From assembly GCA_022793195.1 (NCBI GenBank), contig JAAWCJ010000005.1:1-61301 (forward strand): a stretch of DNA of 61,301 nt, in the 5' to 3' direction. The notes below the pieces were generated by a model. It saw only the letters and a program-made list of their open reading frames with translations, had not been told where the DNA came from and did no database searches. Shown in pieces: positions 17,272 through 26,588 of the stretch (position 1 is the stretch's first letter; every line of letters begins with the position of its first letter). This stretch comes from Lachnospiraceae bacterium (lineage in GTDB: Bacteria; Bacillota; Clostridia; Lachnospirales; Lachnospiraceae). A program made the translations under genes and the position numbers.

Positions 17272-19554
17272 TTACCTCTTCTGCTCAAAGATTCTGACTG
17301 CATCTCCTGATTTTAACTCCTGTTGGAAAGTACCGTTCTCTCCATTCACTTCCAGGATAACAGGAGACGTCACTTTTTCTATATCCAAGTCGGAATATTC
17401 CAGCATATCCATCAGAAAATAAGGGGAACCATCCGGTTTTGAAGGCAGAATCAGGGGCTGCCCGTTCAAATACAACATCAGCGTCTCCGGTTTTTTCATT
17501 GCCTGAGGTGCTTCGGCAAATGGCCGACCGGCCTCTCCAGGCATATCCGCTTCCGGTTCTTTCTCCTCCGGCCCAGTCCGTCCCTGCACATTCCCGTCGG
17601 CCTGCTCGTATGCTACGGAAGAAGCCTCCGGTTCAGATACAATCGGCGCTACCTCTGCGGCAGAGACATATAAGGTATCTTCCGCTTCCAAAGGCCCGGC
17701 AATCTTCTGTCTTTTTACCTCCACCGAAGTCTCTCCGGTTTGTTTCCCTTCTTCACCTTGTATCATATGGTTTTTCTTTCTCTCTGCCAGCGCAGCTGCC
17801 GTACTCTTTCTTCTTCCACCGGCCTGGGCAGAACTTTTCTTTTTCTTTTCCGTTGCAGATGCCCCCGCTGCTTTCGGCTTCGGTCCCCTCTTTTTCGGTA
17901 TTTTCTGCTTTTCCGCACTTTCCTGCCCGGCCCGGCTTGTTTCTTCCGAAATTCCCTCTGCCAGGACAACATCCCCGGGCTTCAGCAAAATGTCCTCCGT
18001 AACAGGCACTCCATTTACCGTAACATGGTGATCTGCCCACTCTTCCACCAACTGAGAAACCATGGCAGAGGCATCTGTCCCATGCCGGACAGGCACAAAT
18101 TCAATGCGATCCCCTGCACGGACCAAGTCGGAAAGCTGTCCCTCCTCTCCATTCAGCTTCAGTATACACGGCTCCGCCTTTTCCCCATAAAATACTTTTC
18201 TTTTTCCATTCAGCTGAACCACCAGGTTCTGGCCTGACTTTCCCATCATATCCTGGTAACTGTAACCGTTCATCATCAGGACATTCATAACTGTAAAAGT
18301 CCCGCTTCGGAACAGCTTGGCCGGCTCGCCGTTCAGCAAAATACGGAAGCTGTCATTGATCATATTAAGCCCTGCTGAAATTACAATTCCAAGCGGTGTG
18401 GCATACTCCGGATTTTCCAGATTGTATTCATCAGAATAGGCATTTGTCCCAAAATTTCTTCCGGCAATGGCCACCCTGGAAATATCCATGCCAAGCCGTT
18501 CCGCAATCCCTTCCCTCAAACCGGGAAATAAGCTTCCCCCTCCTGCCAGGAACACAGCAGAGGGCGCACCTCCGTTGGCTTCCAGAATTTTAGAACAAAT
18601 CTCTTCACAAAGACCGGAAAACGCCTCTTTCACACTATCGCAAAGCTCTGCGCCGGAAACCTTCTGCTCCAACCCCATTATATCAGAAAATACAATGGGG
18701 TCCATTTCTCCAATCACAGCTTTTATCATTTCTGCCGTCTGAAAATCCACCAGGTATTTTTTTACAATGCTCTCCGTAAGTTCATCCCCTGCCTGAACTG
18801 CCATTGTATACCCTGTAATACAGCCGTCCCTGCAGACTGCGATATCCGACGTCCCCGCCCCGATATCCACCAGGGCCAGGTTCAAAAGCCGGATGTTTTC
18901 CGGAATCGCCGCATTGATGGCGGCAATCGGCTCAAGGGTCAGACTGGCAATCTCCAAACCAATTTTATGCATTGCGGAATAAAGACTTTCCACCACCTCC
19001 GACGGTAAAAACGTCGCAATCACATCCGCTTTCAAAACCCGTCCGCTGTGGTCAATCAAACTGGACAAAATATAATCATCCAGATAATACCGACTTACAC
19101 TGTAGCCCACCAGATAAAACCGTTGTTCTCCTCCCTCCTCTCTGCCAAAAAAAGCCTGCTCTGCCCTGCTGATGGCCCCCGCCTCCAGGCGGCTCACTGT
19201 TTCTGCGGTGATTCTGGAAACTTCTTCAAGTTCCATTTCATATGTAACGCTTTCTGTCCGCAGTGACCTTCCCGCAGCAGCAACCGCCACCCTGGCAAGT
19301 TTGCAGCCCAGCCGCTTTTCCAGCTTTTCCTTCACCACCCTGGCAGTCCTGGATACCTGATCAATGTTTTCAATCTGTCCATCAATCATCGCCCGCTCGC
19401 TGTGCTCGACCTTTTCGATTGCCGCAATCTGCATCCGCTCCCCATTGGGAATCCCTACCATCCCGATAATGCTGCGGGTCCCGATATCCAAGGCAAAAAC
19501 CGCCTGCCGCGGCAGTTCATCCAAAACATAATGTTCCTGGTTTTTGCTTTCCAT
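17272..19554 (-). CDS. Large FtsA/PilM-like actin-fold ATPase with C-terminal extension
   Basis: The first ~400 residues are an FtsA-type actin/Hsp70-fold ATPase: FALDIGTRSIIGMVG (phosphate 1), a 1C-like subdomain, LALVDIGAGTSDIAV (phosphate 2) and AVFLAGGGSLFPGL (adenosine site). FtsA is usually about 420 residues; this protein has 760. The extension holds two small domains resembling beta-grasp folds (VVQLNGKRKVFYGE..., ending VLAEG), a Lys/Ala-rich linker (KKRGPKPKAAG) and another ubiquitin-like segment at the end (LMLYLNGQPLILPSK). FtsA's C-terminal membrane helix is not evident. A role in division or envelope assembly is inferred from family only. Confidence 0.85.
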   Translation of the reverse strand: MESKNQEHYVLDELPRQAVFALDIGTRSIIGMVGIPNGERMQIAAIEKVEHSERAMIDGQIENIDQVSRTARVVKEKLEKRLGCKLARVAVAAAGRSLRTESVTYEMELEEVSRITAETVSRLEAGAISRAEQAFFGREEGGEQRFYLVGYSVSRYYLDDYILSSLIDHSGRVLKADVIATFLPSEVVESLYSAMHKIGLEIASLTLEPIAAINAAIPENIRLLNLALVDIGAGTSDIAVCRDGCITGYTMAVQAGDELTESIVKKYLVDFQTAEMIKAVIGEMDPIVFSDIMGLEQKVSGAELCDSVKEAFSGLCEEICSKILEANGGAPSAVFLAGGGSLFPGLREGIAERLGMDISRVAIAGRNFGTNAYSDEYNLENPEYATPLGIVISAGLNMINDSFRILLNGEPAKLFRSGTFTVMNVLMMNGYSYQDMMGKSGQNLVVQLNGKRKVFYGEKAEPCILKLNGEEGQLSDLVRAGDRIEFVPVRHGTDASAMVSQLVEEWADHHVTVNGVPVTEDILLKPGDVVLAEGISEETSRAGQESAEKQKIPKKRGPKPKAAGASATEKKKKSSAQAGGRRKSTAAALAERKKNHMIQGEEGKQTGETSVEVKRQKIAGPLEAEDTLYVSAAEVAPIVSEPEASSVAYEQADGNVQGRTGPEEKEPEADMPGEAGRPFAEAPQAMKKPETLMLYLNGQPLILPSKPDGSPYFLMDMLEYSDLDIEKVTSPVILEVNGENGTFQQELKSGDAVRIFEQKR

Positions 19555-19587
19555 AGTTTTCCCTTCGCTTTCGCATGTTCTTTTATT

Positions 19588-19616
19588 ATTTTACCCAGAT
19601 TCCCCCCATTCGTCAA
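19588..19616 (-). promoter_or_regulatory. Sigma-A-like promoter of the FtsA-like gene
   Basis: On the minus strand TTGACG (19616-19611), a 17-base spacer and TAAAAT (19593-19588) lie 34 bases before the gene start at 19554. This is close to consensus. Confidence 0.72.
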
Positions 19617-19710
19617 TGGACACCTTCCAGTTTCCGTATTTTTCATCTTCCATTATCGCAGGAAGATCTATGGCTCCCGGCCGCAGGGCCAAAAATACCA
19701 TGGATGTGGT

Positions 19711-20754
19711 CTAACGTTTCTCTTTGTATAACCCCACCAACTCCCGTATTACCATAAAAGCAAAAGGTCCCAGGATAAAACCAGACACCCCAAAAAGCGC
19801 CAACCCGATATAAATGCTCATCAGCATTTCCAAAGGCGCAATCCCCATGTGGCCACCCATCAGGCGCGCTTCCAGAACCTCCCGCAGAAAATAGCACAAT
19901 ACATAAATCACCGCTAGGCCGGCCGCATAGATAAAATTGCCCAAAAAAACGGAAACAAGAATCCATGGCATAAACACGGTTCCCGTTCCAAACACCGGAA
20001 GTGCATCTAAAAGCCCGATCAGCACTCCTAAAAGTACTGCATATGGATTTCCCAAAAAGTACAGCCCTACGCTGCATATGAGGCATGTAAGACCCATAAT
20101 CAAAATCTGTGTCCGAAAAAAAGCCTTTCCAATTTTGCTTAAACACCCGGTAATAGTTGCGATTTCCTGGCGAAAAACAGAGGTACTCCTATATCTCCGA
20201 ATACGCTCCATAGAAGATACCATCAATACGCTTCCAATGGTGACAATCGCAAAAATAGCCCCGCCTTTTACAACCCATTTTAAAATCCCCATGGAATTTC
20301 CCATCACATAGGCCCCGGCCTGTCCCCCGGCCTGTTCCATTACCCTCCTGCTCTGGGTATAAAGAAAATCTAGGGATGTCCCTCTCTCAAGGCCAAAACA
20401 GTCATCACAGTGACAGCACAATTCATCAAGCCAGCCGCAAAGATACCGGATATAAACAGGAAGGCGTCTGGCTGCCAGAAAAAGCTGTTCCAAAAATAGT
20501 TTCCCCAGATAATAAACGCCCACGCAAAGTAAAGCAGTGAGCGCTGTCACCAAAAGTGAAGCCCATACTCCCTCTTTGAGCCAAAGCTTTTTATGCAACC
20601 ACCTGGAAGCAGGGCGCACCAGGAGGGCTACCCAATACGCCAGTAAAAAAGGAACCACCAGCGGCAGTATATATTTCAGGGAAACATACACCGCCGCCGT
20701 AATTCCTGTCACCAGTAAAGCCATTTTCTGTTTTTCCGTAAGTTTTACCTTCAT
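19711..20754 (-). CDS. AI-2E family (YtvI-like) membrane protein
   Basis: This integral membrane protein of about 347 residues belongs by pattern to the AI-2E transporter/YtvI family; YtvI members are sporulation-associated in Firmicutes. It shows paired hydrophobic helices near the N-terminus (MALLVTGITAAVYVSLKYIL, VVPFLLAYWVALLVRPASRW) and the conserved late region with GLLDALPVFGTGTVFMPWIL and GHMGIAPLEMLMSIYIGLAL. The start MKVKLTEKQK was preferred over an upstream in-frame codon because the first 14 residues are polar and not family-like. The substrate is unknown. Confidence 0.87.
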   Translation of the reverse strand: MKVKLTEKQKMALLVTGITAAVYVSLKYILPLVVPFLLAYWVALLVRPASRWLHKKLWLKEGVWASLLVTALTALLCVGVYYLGKLFLEQLFLAARRLPVYIRYLCGWLDELCCHCDDCFGLERGTSLDFLYTQSRRVMEQAGGQAGAYVMGNSMGILKWVVKGGAIFAIVTIGSVLMVSSMERIRRYRSTSVFRQEIATITGCLSKIGKAFFRTQILIMGLTCLICSVGLYFLGNPYAVLLGVLIGLLDALPVFGTGTVFMPWILVSVFLGNFIYAAGLAVIYVLCYFLREVLEARLMGGHMGIAPLEMLMSIYIGLALFGVSGFILGPFAFMVIRELVGLYKEKR

Positions 20755-20856
20755 ATCATTCCCGCTTTCCTGGCCTGCCCGACTCCTATATAGCAAAAAG
20801 TATGTGCAGTACCCGAAAATATATGCAGTGGCTGATTAAGGTTTTTTGTCTTTCTG

Positions 20857-21546
20857 TTACATCTTAAAGCGGTATCCAACACCCCATATTGTCTCAATAT
20901 ACTGAGGCCTGGCTGTATTGTACTCGATTTTCTCCCGGATTTTTTTTATATGCACTGTCACTGTGGCAATATCTCCCACCGATTCCATATCCCAAATCTC
21001 CCTGAACAGTTCATCCTTCGTAAATACATGGTTGGGATTCTGTGCCAGAAACGTCAAAAGGTCGAATTCCTTTGTGGTAAAATTTTTTTCTTCCCCATTA
21101 ATATAAACTCGTCTCGCAGTCTTATCAATTTTTAAGCCGCGGATCTCAATTATTTCATTTTCAGGTATTCCACTTCCAATAAGGCGCTCATATCTGGCCA
21201 AATGGGCTTTCACCCTGGCTACCAATTCACTGGGGCTGAAAGGCTTGGTAATGTAATCGTCCGCCCCCAGGCCCAATCCCCGTATTTTATCAATATCATC
21301 CTTCTTCGCCGATACCATAAGAATCGGGGTATTCTTCGTGGCCCGTACCTGTCTGCAAATTTCAAAGCCGTCCGTACCAGGAAGCATAAGATCCAGAATA
21401 AATAAGTCAAAGTCTTCTTTAAGCGCCCGTCCAAGCCCCCTGCTTCCATCCGTTTCTATTTCCACTTCAAAACCAGAAAGCTCCAGGTAATCTTTTTCCA
21501 ATTCCGCAATACTCTCCTCGTCCTCCACAATCAAGATCTTACTCAT
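20857..21546 (-). CDS. OmpR-family response regulator
   Basis: A DNA-binding response regulator of 229 residues. The receiver has the acidic pair in VEDEES, phospho-acceptor Asp52 in FILDLMLPGTDG, and Lys in YITKPFSP. The winged-helix output domain spans about residues 130-229, with FTTKEFDLLTFLAQNPNHVF and YIETIWGVGYRF. It overlaps the upstream histidine kinase gene by 8 bases, so the pair is co-translated. The target genes are not evident. Confidence 0.96.
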   Translation of the reverse strand: MSKILIVEDEESIAELEKDYLELSGFEVEIETDGSRGLGRALKEDFDLFILDLMLPGTDGFEICRQVRATKNTPILMVSAKKDDIDKIRGLGLGADDYITKPFSPSELVARVKAHLARYERLIGSGIPENEIIEIRGLKIDKTARRVYINGEEKNFTTKEFDLLTFLAQNPNHVFTKDELFREIWDMESVGDIATVTVHIKKIREKIEYNTARPQYIETIWGVGYRFKM

Positions 21547-23035
21547 AAATTACCTCCTGGTATTTTCTCAATACAATATGCATGACCGTCCCGATGGATT
21601 CCTTGCTGGTGGCCCAGATCCTGCCCCCATGGTCTTCCACGATCTTTCTCACAATGGAAAGTCCAATGCCGCTTCCTCCCTTGGATGAATTTCTGGAAGC
21701 ATCTGTCCGGTAAAACCGTTCAAAAATACTCGGAAGATCTCTGGCAGCAATCCCCTTTCCATTGTCTTCAATCTCGATTTGAACAAAATCCCCCTCGTCT
21801 TTCAGGCGGATATTGATAATTCCACGCTTTTTATCCAGATACTTCACGGAATTACTGATAATATTATTGATGACCCGCTTCAGCTGCTCTGCATCCGCAA
21901 TAATTGTCACCGGCTCTTCCGTATAGTCAAAAAAGCCCAGGTCAATATTTTTCGCTTCCAGCTCAAGGCCCAGCTCCTCCACACAATCCTCGAAATATGC
22001 GTTAATATTAATTTTTGCAAAAGTATAAGGGATTTTGTTGGTATCGATCTTGGAATAGAAGGTCAGCTCGTCAATCAGTTTATCCATGTCATTGGCTTTG
22101 TTATAAATAGTTCGGATATATTTATCCACTTTTTCCGGCGATGAAGCCACCCCATCCATAATTCCTTCCACATAGCCCTTGATGGCTGTGATAGGAGTCT
22201 TCAAATCATGGGAAATGTTTCGGATCAGTTCTTTATTTTCCTGTTCATACTGAAGCTTTTCTGCGGCATTGTCTTTCAGACGCTGGCGCATCTCTTCAAA
22301 GTCCATACAAAGCTGTCCGATTTCATCTCGTTCGTCAATTTTTAATTCATAATCCAGATTTCCCTCTTTGATCTCATTGGTTGCCTTTTTCAGTTCACCG
22401 ATGGGGCGTAGAATCGTACGGTAAATCCACAAAGAAAGCAACATGGCAATGAGAATCAGAAGAATCAATATGGCAATAATCACATTCCCCAAAAGCTGTT
22501 TAACCTGGGGAATCATTTCCCCTGCGGAAGTCATGATAAAAACACTGCCACAGGCTCCATCTGAAAAAGTCAGATCCTGCTGTCTGATCAGTCGTTTGCT
22601 GTCTCCCATAAAGACACTGCCTGCCCGGCCGTCTTCCCCCTCCCCGCTTTTAAATTCCGGAAGCTCCTCCACCAGATCTTCAGTGCTTTCATCAGAACTT
22701 CCATTGAATATAATCTCATTTCCTTTTCGGACAATTAAGAAAGAATACTTTCCCGCAAGCCTCTGATTTAATGCCTGCTGATAAGAAAGCTTCGCAAAAC
22801 AATCGGGATTTTCTTTCGCCGCTTTCGTGATGTCCTGCTGGATTGCCATAGTAAGCGAATTGAACATCTTTACGGCAGCGCCGGAATACATATCCCCAAC
22901 GCCGATGATATCATAGTCCGATTTCAGCGCCCGGTTCTGAAAATTTCCGAGCACAGCCAGGCAAAGATACAGCATCGCCATGGGCACAAGAATAATGGTA
23001 AAGAAAGTAATCAAAATTTTCGTTTTTAACTTCAC
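21539..23035 (-). CDS. Sensor histidine kinase
   Basis: The membrane kinase of 498 residues is paired with the response regulator that follows. TM1 is at ~6-28; an extracytoplasmic sensor of about 160 residues follows; TM2 is at ~188-210 (VIIAILILLILIAMLLSLWI). Then HAMP (RPIGELKKATNEIKEGNLDY), HisKA with the phospho-acceptor His in NISHDLKTPITAIKGYVEG, and HATPase_c with an N box NNIISNSVKYL and G boxes EDNGKGI and GGSGIGLSIV. The start is GTG; the nearby ATG runs straight into a stop. The signal sensed is unknown. Confidence 0.96.
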   Translation of the reverse strand: MKLKTKILITFFTIILVPMAMLYLCLAVLGNFQNRALKSDYDIIGVGDMYSGAAVKMFNSLTMAIQQDITKAAKENPDCFAKLSYQQALNQRLAGKYSFLIVRKGNEIIFNGSSDESTEDLVEELPEFKSGEGEDGRAGSVFMGDSKRLIRQQDLTFSDGACGSVFIMTSAGEMIPQVKQLLGNVIIAILILLILIAMLLSLWIYRTILRPIGELKKATNEIKEGNLDYELKIDERDEIGQLCMDFEEMRQRLKDNAAEKLQYEQENKELIRNISHDLKTPITAIKGYVEGIMDGVASSPEKVDKYIRTIYNKANDMDKLIDELTFYSKIDTNKIPYTFAKININAYFEDCVEELGLELEAKNIDLGFFDYTEEPVTIIADAEQLKRVINNIISNSVKYLDKKRGIINIRLKDEGDFVQIEIEDNGKGIAARDLPSIFERFYRTDASRNSSKGGSGIGLSIVRKIVEDHGGRIWATSKESIGTVMHIVLRKYQEVIYE

Positions 23036-23054
23036 ATTTCTTTCACTCCCTTAT

Positions 23055-23101
23055 TTATGATGGCAAGCAGGCTGCCGCAAAATATCTGTCTTCCATCATA
23101 A
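23055..23101. repeat. 9-bp inverted repeat in the kinase/regulator leader
   Basis: TTATGATGG (23055-23063) and CCATCATAA (23093-23101) are perfect inverted arms separated by 29 bases, between the promoter at 23140-23169 and the kinase start. This could be an operator or an RNA hairpin. Confidence 0.45.
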
Positions 23102-23139
23102 CACATTCTTTTTGGCCGTACTCATAAAGTACTATAAAG

Positions 23140-23169
23140 ATTATAAACTTTTCATAAAGCAGGTTTCAA
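23140..23169 (-). promoter_or_regulatory. Promoter of the histidine kinase/response regulator operon
   Basis: On the minus strand TTGAAA (23169-23164), an 18-base spacer and TATAAT (23145-23140). The -35 box overlaps the stop codon of the upstream nucleotidyltransferase gene, so the promoter is embedded in the end of that gene. Confidence 0.7.
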
Positions 23170-24083
23170 TCCCAGAGTTTTTCAGGATAAACCCCTGCGC
23201 TTTTCAGTTCTCTGAGCGCTTTTACCACAAATGGTTTGTCCTCCTTATATGTCACGCCAAACCATCTGTCATGGGATTGCAGCACCTGCACACAGGCACG
23301 TCCTTCTGCGATAAGGCTTCCCACCACCGTCGGAATATAAAATTCCCCCTTCATAGGATTCTCCCTGAGGGTTTTATTTAGAAACGCCGGAAATCTTTGT
23401 GAAAGTTCCTTAAAAATCCCTTGGCTAAATCCCCAAAGGTTCATAGACACAAGGGTTCCTTCCGGAATCACCGCTGTCCCTTCTCCTTCTTCCTCATATA
23501 TAATTTCTGTTCCCTGCCGTTCAATTTTTGTCCTCTCTGTGACAGCGGAAAGTTGTCCCTTTTCATTGATTTCACAAACGCCCCTGGCCACAAAGCCATT
23601 TTCCGTCAACGTGTTTTCCACCTGATACCCCACCATGGCAAAACGGTATTTGTCATCATCCTCATGGCTCATCAAATAGTCATAAATCACCTGAAAAGCT
23701 TCCCGCCCATAAAAGTCATCCGCGTTGATCACGGCAAAGGAACCATCGACCGCATCCGCGCAACTTAAAATGGCATGGGCCGTCCCCCAGGGCTTCACCC
23801 GCCCTGCCGGAACTGTAAAACCGGAAGGGACATGATATAAATCCTGGAATACATAGGACACTTCCATCTGCCGTTCAATCCGCCTGCCCACAGCTTCTTT
23901 AAAATCAGCTTCGTTTTCCTTTTTGATAACAAAAACCACTTTTTCAAAGCCTGCCTGCTTTGCATCGTAAACAGAAAAATCCATGATGATATTTCCGTAT
24001 TCATCCACCGGATCAATTTGTTTCAAACCACCATAACGGCTTCCCATTCCTGCTGCCATGATTACAAGCGCCGGTTTTTTCAT
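23166..24083 (-). CDS. Sugar-phosphate nucleotidyltransferase-like protein
   Basis: The 305-residue protein starts MKKPALVIMAAGMGSRYGGL, the NTP_transferase signature GxGxRxG that binds the nucleotide. A second acidic motif, FAVINADDFYGREAF, is the expected metal site. The C-terminal part (EFYIPTVVGSLIAEGRACVQ) fits enzymes that charge a sugar phosphate with UTP or GTP. It differs from classic GalU in lacking the typical LPKAMLP start. The sugar cannot be named from sequence. It follows the TPR gene by 47 bases and may share its transcript. Confidence 0.85.
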   Translation of the reverse strand: MKKPALVIMAAGMGSRYGGLKQIDPVDEYGNIIMDFSVYDAKQAGFEKVVFVIKKENEADFKEAVGRRIERQMEVSYVFQDLYHVPSGFTVPAGRVKPWGTAHAILSCADAVDGSFAVINADDFYGREAFQVIYDYLMSHEDDDKYRFAMVGYQVENTLTENGFVARGVCEINEKGQLSAVTERTKIERQGTEIIYEEEGEGTAVIPEGTLVSMNLWGFSQGIFKELSQRFPAFLNKTLRENPMKGEFYIPTVVGSLIAEGRACVQVLQSHDRWFGVTYKEDKPFVVKALRELKSAGVYPEKLWD

Positions 24084-24130
24084 CGTCCCTGTCTTCCTTT
24101 CCTTCGTGTTACTGATTGCCGGAATCCGGA

Positions 24131-26401
24131 TTATATATTTTTAAAAAACTGTTCCTTTAAAATCAGATAGCCGCCTTTATCGTATTTTGAACCAAACAGC
24201 CCTTTAATCCCCCTGTGTTCCGCCTTATCGATGGCTTCATCCACCAGTTTTCTGGCCGCTTCCTCCGTAAGCTCTGTCCCATTATTCCTAAGCCTCTCCG
24301 CTACAGCGTAAATTGCCAGATTTGCCATCTCGTCGATAACACATTCCTCTTCTTTCGCATATTCGTTGGCGCAGGCCACAAACTCATCCACATCCATCTG
24401 GCTGCCTTCTTCCAAATATACGCAAAGTCTGTCCAGTTCCGGATTATCAATCAGAAGTTTATCCATCCGTTCCGAAGAATCCACCAGGATAATCACCAAT
24501 GATACAAATGGCTGATCGATTTCTTCCGCCAGCTCTGCTGCTGCTTCATGACTTAAATCCGCCGCGTTATCCACAATCAAATCTCTTCCCGCCAAACGCA
24601 TAAAGGTATTATGCACCCCTTTTGCGCTTAGCTTCTCACCGGATATTTTCGCCACCTGTGTGGCGGCGCTCCCCAGAACCTCATGGGTTTTTTTCAGTTT
24701 TTCCACTGCAAAAGGAATTCTTTCCGCCCCCGGCTCCGCTTCAACCACTACGCAGGTAATTTCAAAATCTCCACCTTCCGTATCCGGCTCTTCAACATCA
24801 GATATTTCAGGTTCTTTTTCTGCTGATGTTTGCCCCTCCTTCTGCTCCACTGGTTTTTCATCCGACGCTGCAGGCTTCTCTTCTTCCACCACCGCTTCTG
24901 TTTCCATGGCCGTAGGCTTCTCTTCTTCCATCGCCGGCTCTGTTTCCATGGCCACTGCTTTCTCTTCTTCCATCACCGGTTCTGTTTCCACAGCAGCAGG
25001 CTTCTCTTCTTCCATCACCGGTTTCCTTTTAACCGCCACGGGCTCTGTTTCCACCACCGCCGGTTTTTTCTCCGATTCTGCAGACTCTTTTTTTTCTACT
25101 GCGGCAGGCTTCACATTCATCATTACTATGTTTTTCCCAAGCGCTGCCGATACTTCATGAAAGAATTCATCCGTTTGCCCCAGCTCCTTTTCAGGTTCTG
25201 GCTTCAAAGCTTCTTTTACCTTCCCTACAACTTCTTTTGTTTGTCCCAGCATTTCTTCCGGCGCTTCCGGTTGCTGCTCAGCCGAAGACCGGCTTTCGTT
25301 TTCTGCCTCGCGGATTGCCTGGGCCAAATCTGCCTGCATATGATAAAGTTCTCCGGCAAGTCCCTGTTGGCCGGATTCGTCCTCTGAAATTCCTTCCGCC
25401 CTCTTCTCCATCTGCCCTGCGGGCTCTCCGGTAAAATCTTTCTCTGAAAGATGCGGTTCCTCACTTAAAGGAGCTTCCAGGACATACGGATATCCTGCAG
25501 TTCCCGGTTCTTCCACAAAATGAAACTGATCTTTTGAAATCTCCCCTTCGGAGACATAAACAGCTTCCTCAGGAATCTGCTCCTCTCCAAAATCAGCCGC
25601 CTCTCCGGCGACAACCGTTTCCTCTGCAACATGCTGCGGTTCTTCAGCGGTTTCCTCCCTCGTCAGGGCGGCTTCTTTCATCCTCTCCTCTTCCCGCCGC
25701 CTTTCTATGTCCATGTCTTCGCCGCCTTGAATCCCCTGGGAATACCTGGTTTCAAACTCACGTTCCACTGCCCGGACACGTGCCTCAAATTTCTTTTTAT
25801 TCACCAGCTTTTCCTGTTGTGAGGGAGTAAGCGGTTCATACTGCATCTTCAAATTCAGCGCTTTGTCCACATAGGTTCCCACACTGAACCACAAAATAAT
25901 CTCATTGCAAAGCTGTACACATTCCTTCACTCGTCCGGCTTTATGATAAAGGTAGGCCAGTTCATATGCCCACTTTTCCTCAAATTCATTTTTTCGGTAC
26001 AGTTCCAGAATCGTAATCAGTTTTTCCGTCTCGCCGCCTTTGGCGGCTTCAATTTGGTATGCCAGAAGAAGTTTTCCGATGTCATTGGGAGCAATTTTCT
26101 GAAACTCTTCAAAATAAGCTTCCGCCTCGTCAATATTTCCCGCCTTGACGCAAAGTTCTGTCAGTTTGTAAAGCATCCGACGGCCCACCGGTACACGCTC
26201 ATAGGCAAATAAAAGGATATTTTTTGCTTCTGTATAATTCTTGGTTTTTTCATATACCTGGGAAACCAGCGTCAGCATTTTGAGATTTTTAATCTTGCTC
26301 CAGTCAATCGTATCCGCAATTTTCGCAGCAGCAGCATAATCTTTTTTCTCAACATGCTTCTTAATCTTATCTTCTTTAATGTTCAGTTCGTATTTATCCA
26401 C
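24131..26401 (-). CDS. TPR protein with acidic repeats and a degenerate AAA-like C-terminus
   Basis: Residues 1-200 of this 756-residue protein are helical repeats of TPR type (YTEAKNILLFAYERVPVGRR, NIDEAEAYFEEFQKIAPND). Residues ~205-560 are acidic low complexity, including a 14-residue tandem repeat. The last ~190 residues resemble the CbxX/SpoVK AAA region (HEVLGSAATQVAKISGEKLS, FVSLVIILVDSSERMDKLLI) and its lid, but no Walker A GxxxxGK[ST] is present, so ATP hydrolysis is unlikely. The start is GTG with GAGGTGG upstream. Function unknown; a scaffold role is inference. Confidence 0.85.
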   Translation of the reverse strand: MDKYELNIKEDKIKKHVEKKDYAAAAKIADTIDWSKIKNLKMLTLVSQVYEKTKNYTEAKNILLFAYERVPVGRRMLYKLTELCVKAGNIDEAEAYFEEFQKIAPNDIGKLLLAYQIEAAKGGETEKLITILELYRKNEFEEKWAYELAYLYHKAGRVKECVQLCNEIILWFSVGTYVDKALNLKMQYEPLTPSQQEKLVNKKKFEARVRAVEREFETRYSQGIQGGEDMDIERRREEERMKEAALTREETAEEPQHVAEETVVAGEAADFGEEQIPEEAVYVSEGEISKDQFHFVEEPGTAGYPYVLEAPLSEEPHLSEKDFTGEPAGQMEKRAEGISEDESGQQGLAGELYHMQADLAQAIREAENESRSSAEQQPEAPEEMLGQTKEVVGKVKEALKPEPEKELGQTDEFFHEVSAALGKNIVMMNVKPAAVEKKESAESEKKPAVVETEPVAVKRKPVMEEEKPAAVETEPVMEEEKAVAMETEPAMEEEKPTAMETEAVVEEEKPAASDEKPVEQKEGQTSAEKEPEISDVEEPDTEGGDFEITCVVVEAEPGAERIPFAVEKLKKTHEVLGSAATQVAKISGEKLSAKGVHNTFMRLAGRDLIVDNAADLSHEAAAELAEEIDQPFVSLVIILVDSSERMDKLLIDNPELDRLCVYLEEGSQMDVDEFVACANEYAKEEECVIDEMANLAIYAVAERLRNNGTELTEEAARKLVDEAIDKAEHRGIKGLFGSKYDKGGYLILKEQFFKNI
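24872..25039 (-). repeat. 42-bp in-frame tandem repeat, four copies
   Basis: Units begin at 24872, 24914, 24956 and 24998 and encode variants of EEEKPAAVETEPVM in the TPR/AAA-like protein. The 42-base period preserves the frame. Partial, more diverged units follow to about 25080. Confidence 0.88.
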
Positions 26402-26442
26402 AGCGCCACCTCAAATATCCTTGTAAAATTTCATTTAGTATA

Positions 26443-26471
26443 AGTCTATCATACTCATTTTCCCTTGTCAA
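26443..26471 (-). promoter_or_regulatory. Promoter of the TPR gene
   Basis: On the minus strand TTGACA (26471-26466), a 17-base spacer and TAGACT (26448-26443) lie 42 bases before the GTG start at 26401. The -35 is perfect. Confidence 0.72.
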
Positions 26472-26534
26472 AAACAACTGAAAAAATGTACTGCAGCCAG
26501 ATAAGGCTTGCCGCATTTGAATCTTATATGACAA

Positions 26535-26566
26535 AACAGCCGGCTGCCTGGTCGCAGCTGGCTGTT
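26535..26566 (-). terminator. Stem-loop after the 313-residue gene
   Basis: On the minus strand AACAGCC-GCTGC pairs with GCAGC-GGCTGTT around one mismatch, with a 6-base loop, then TTTTGTC. It lies 23 bases after the stop codon at 26589. The U-tract is short, so termination is probable rather than certain. Confidence 0.65.
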
Positions 26567-26588
26567 TCCTTATTTTTCCACTCTTAAA

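Noticed and set aside
17439..18237. Long open frames on the + strand in the FtsA-like gene
   Set aside because: Shadows of the low-complexity Lys/Ala/Glu coding sequence.
24872..25039. A CRISPR-like repeat array
   Set aside because: The units are contiguous with no spacers, in frame and coding, so they are protein repeats.
24660..25387. Ser-rich and Phe/His-rich open frames on the + strand
   Set aside because: They mirror the 42-bp coding repeats of the TPR gene.
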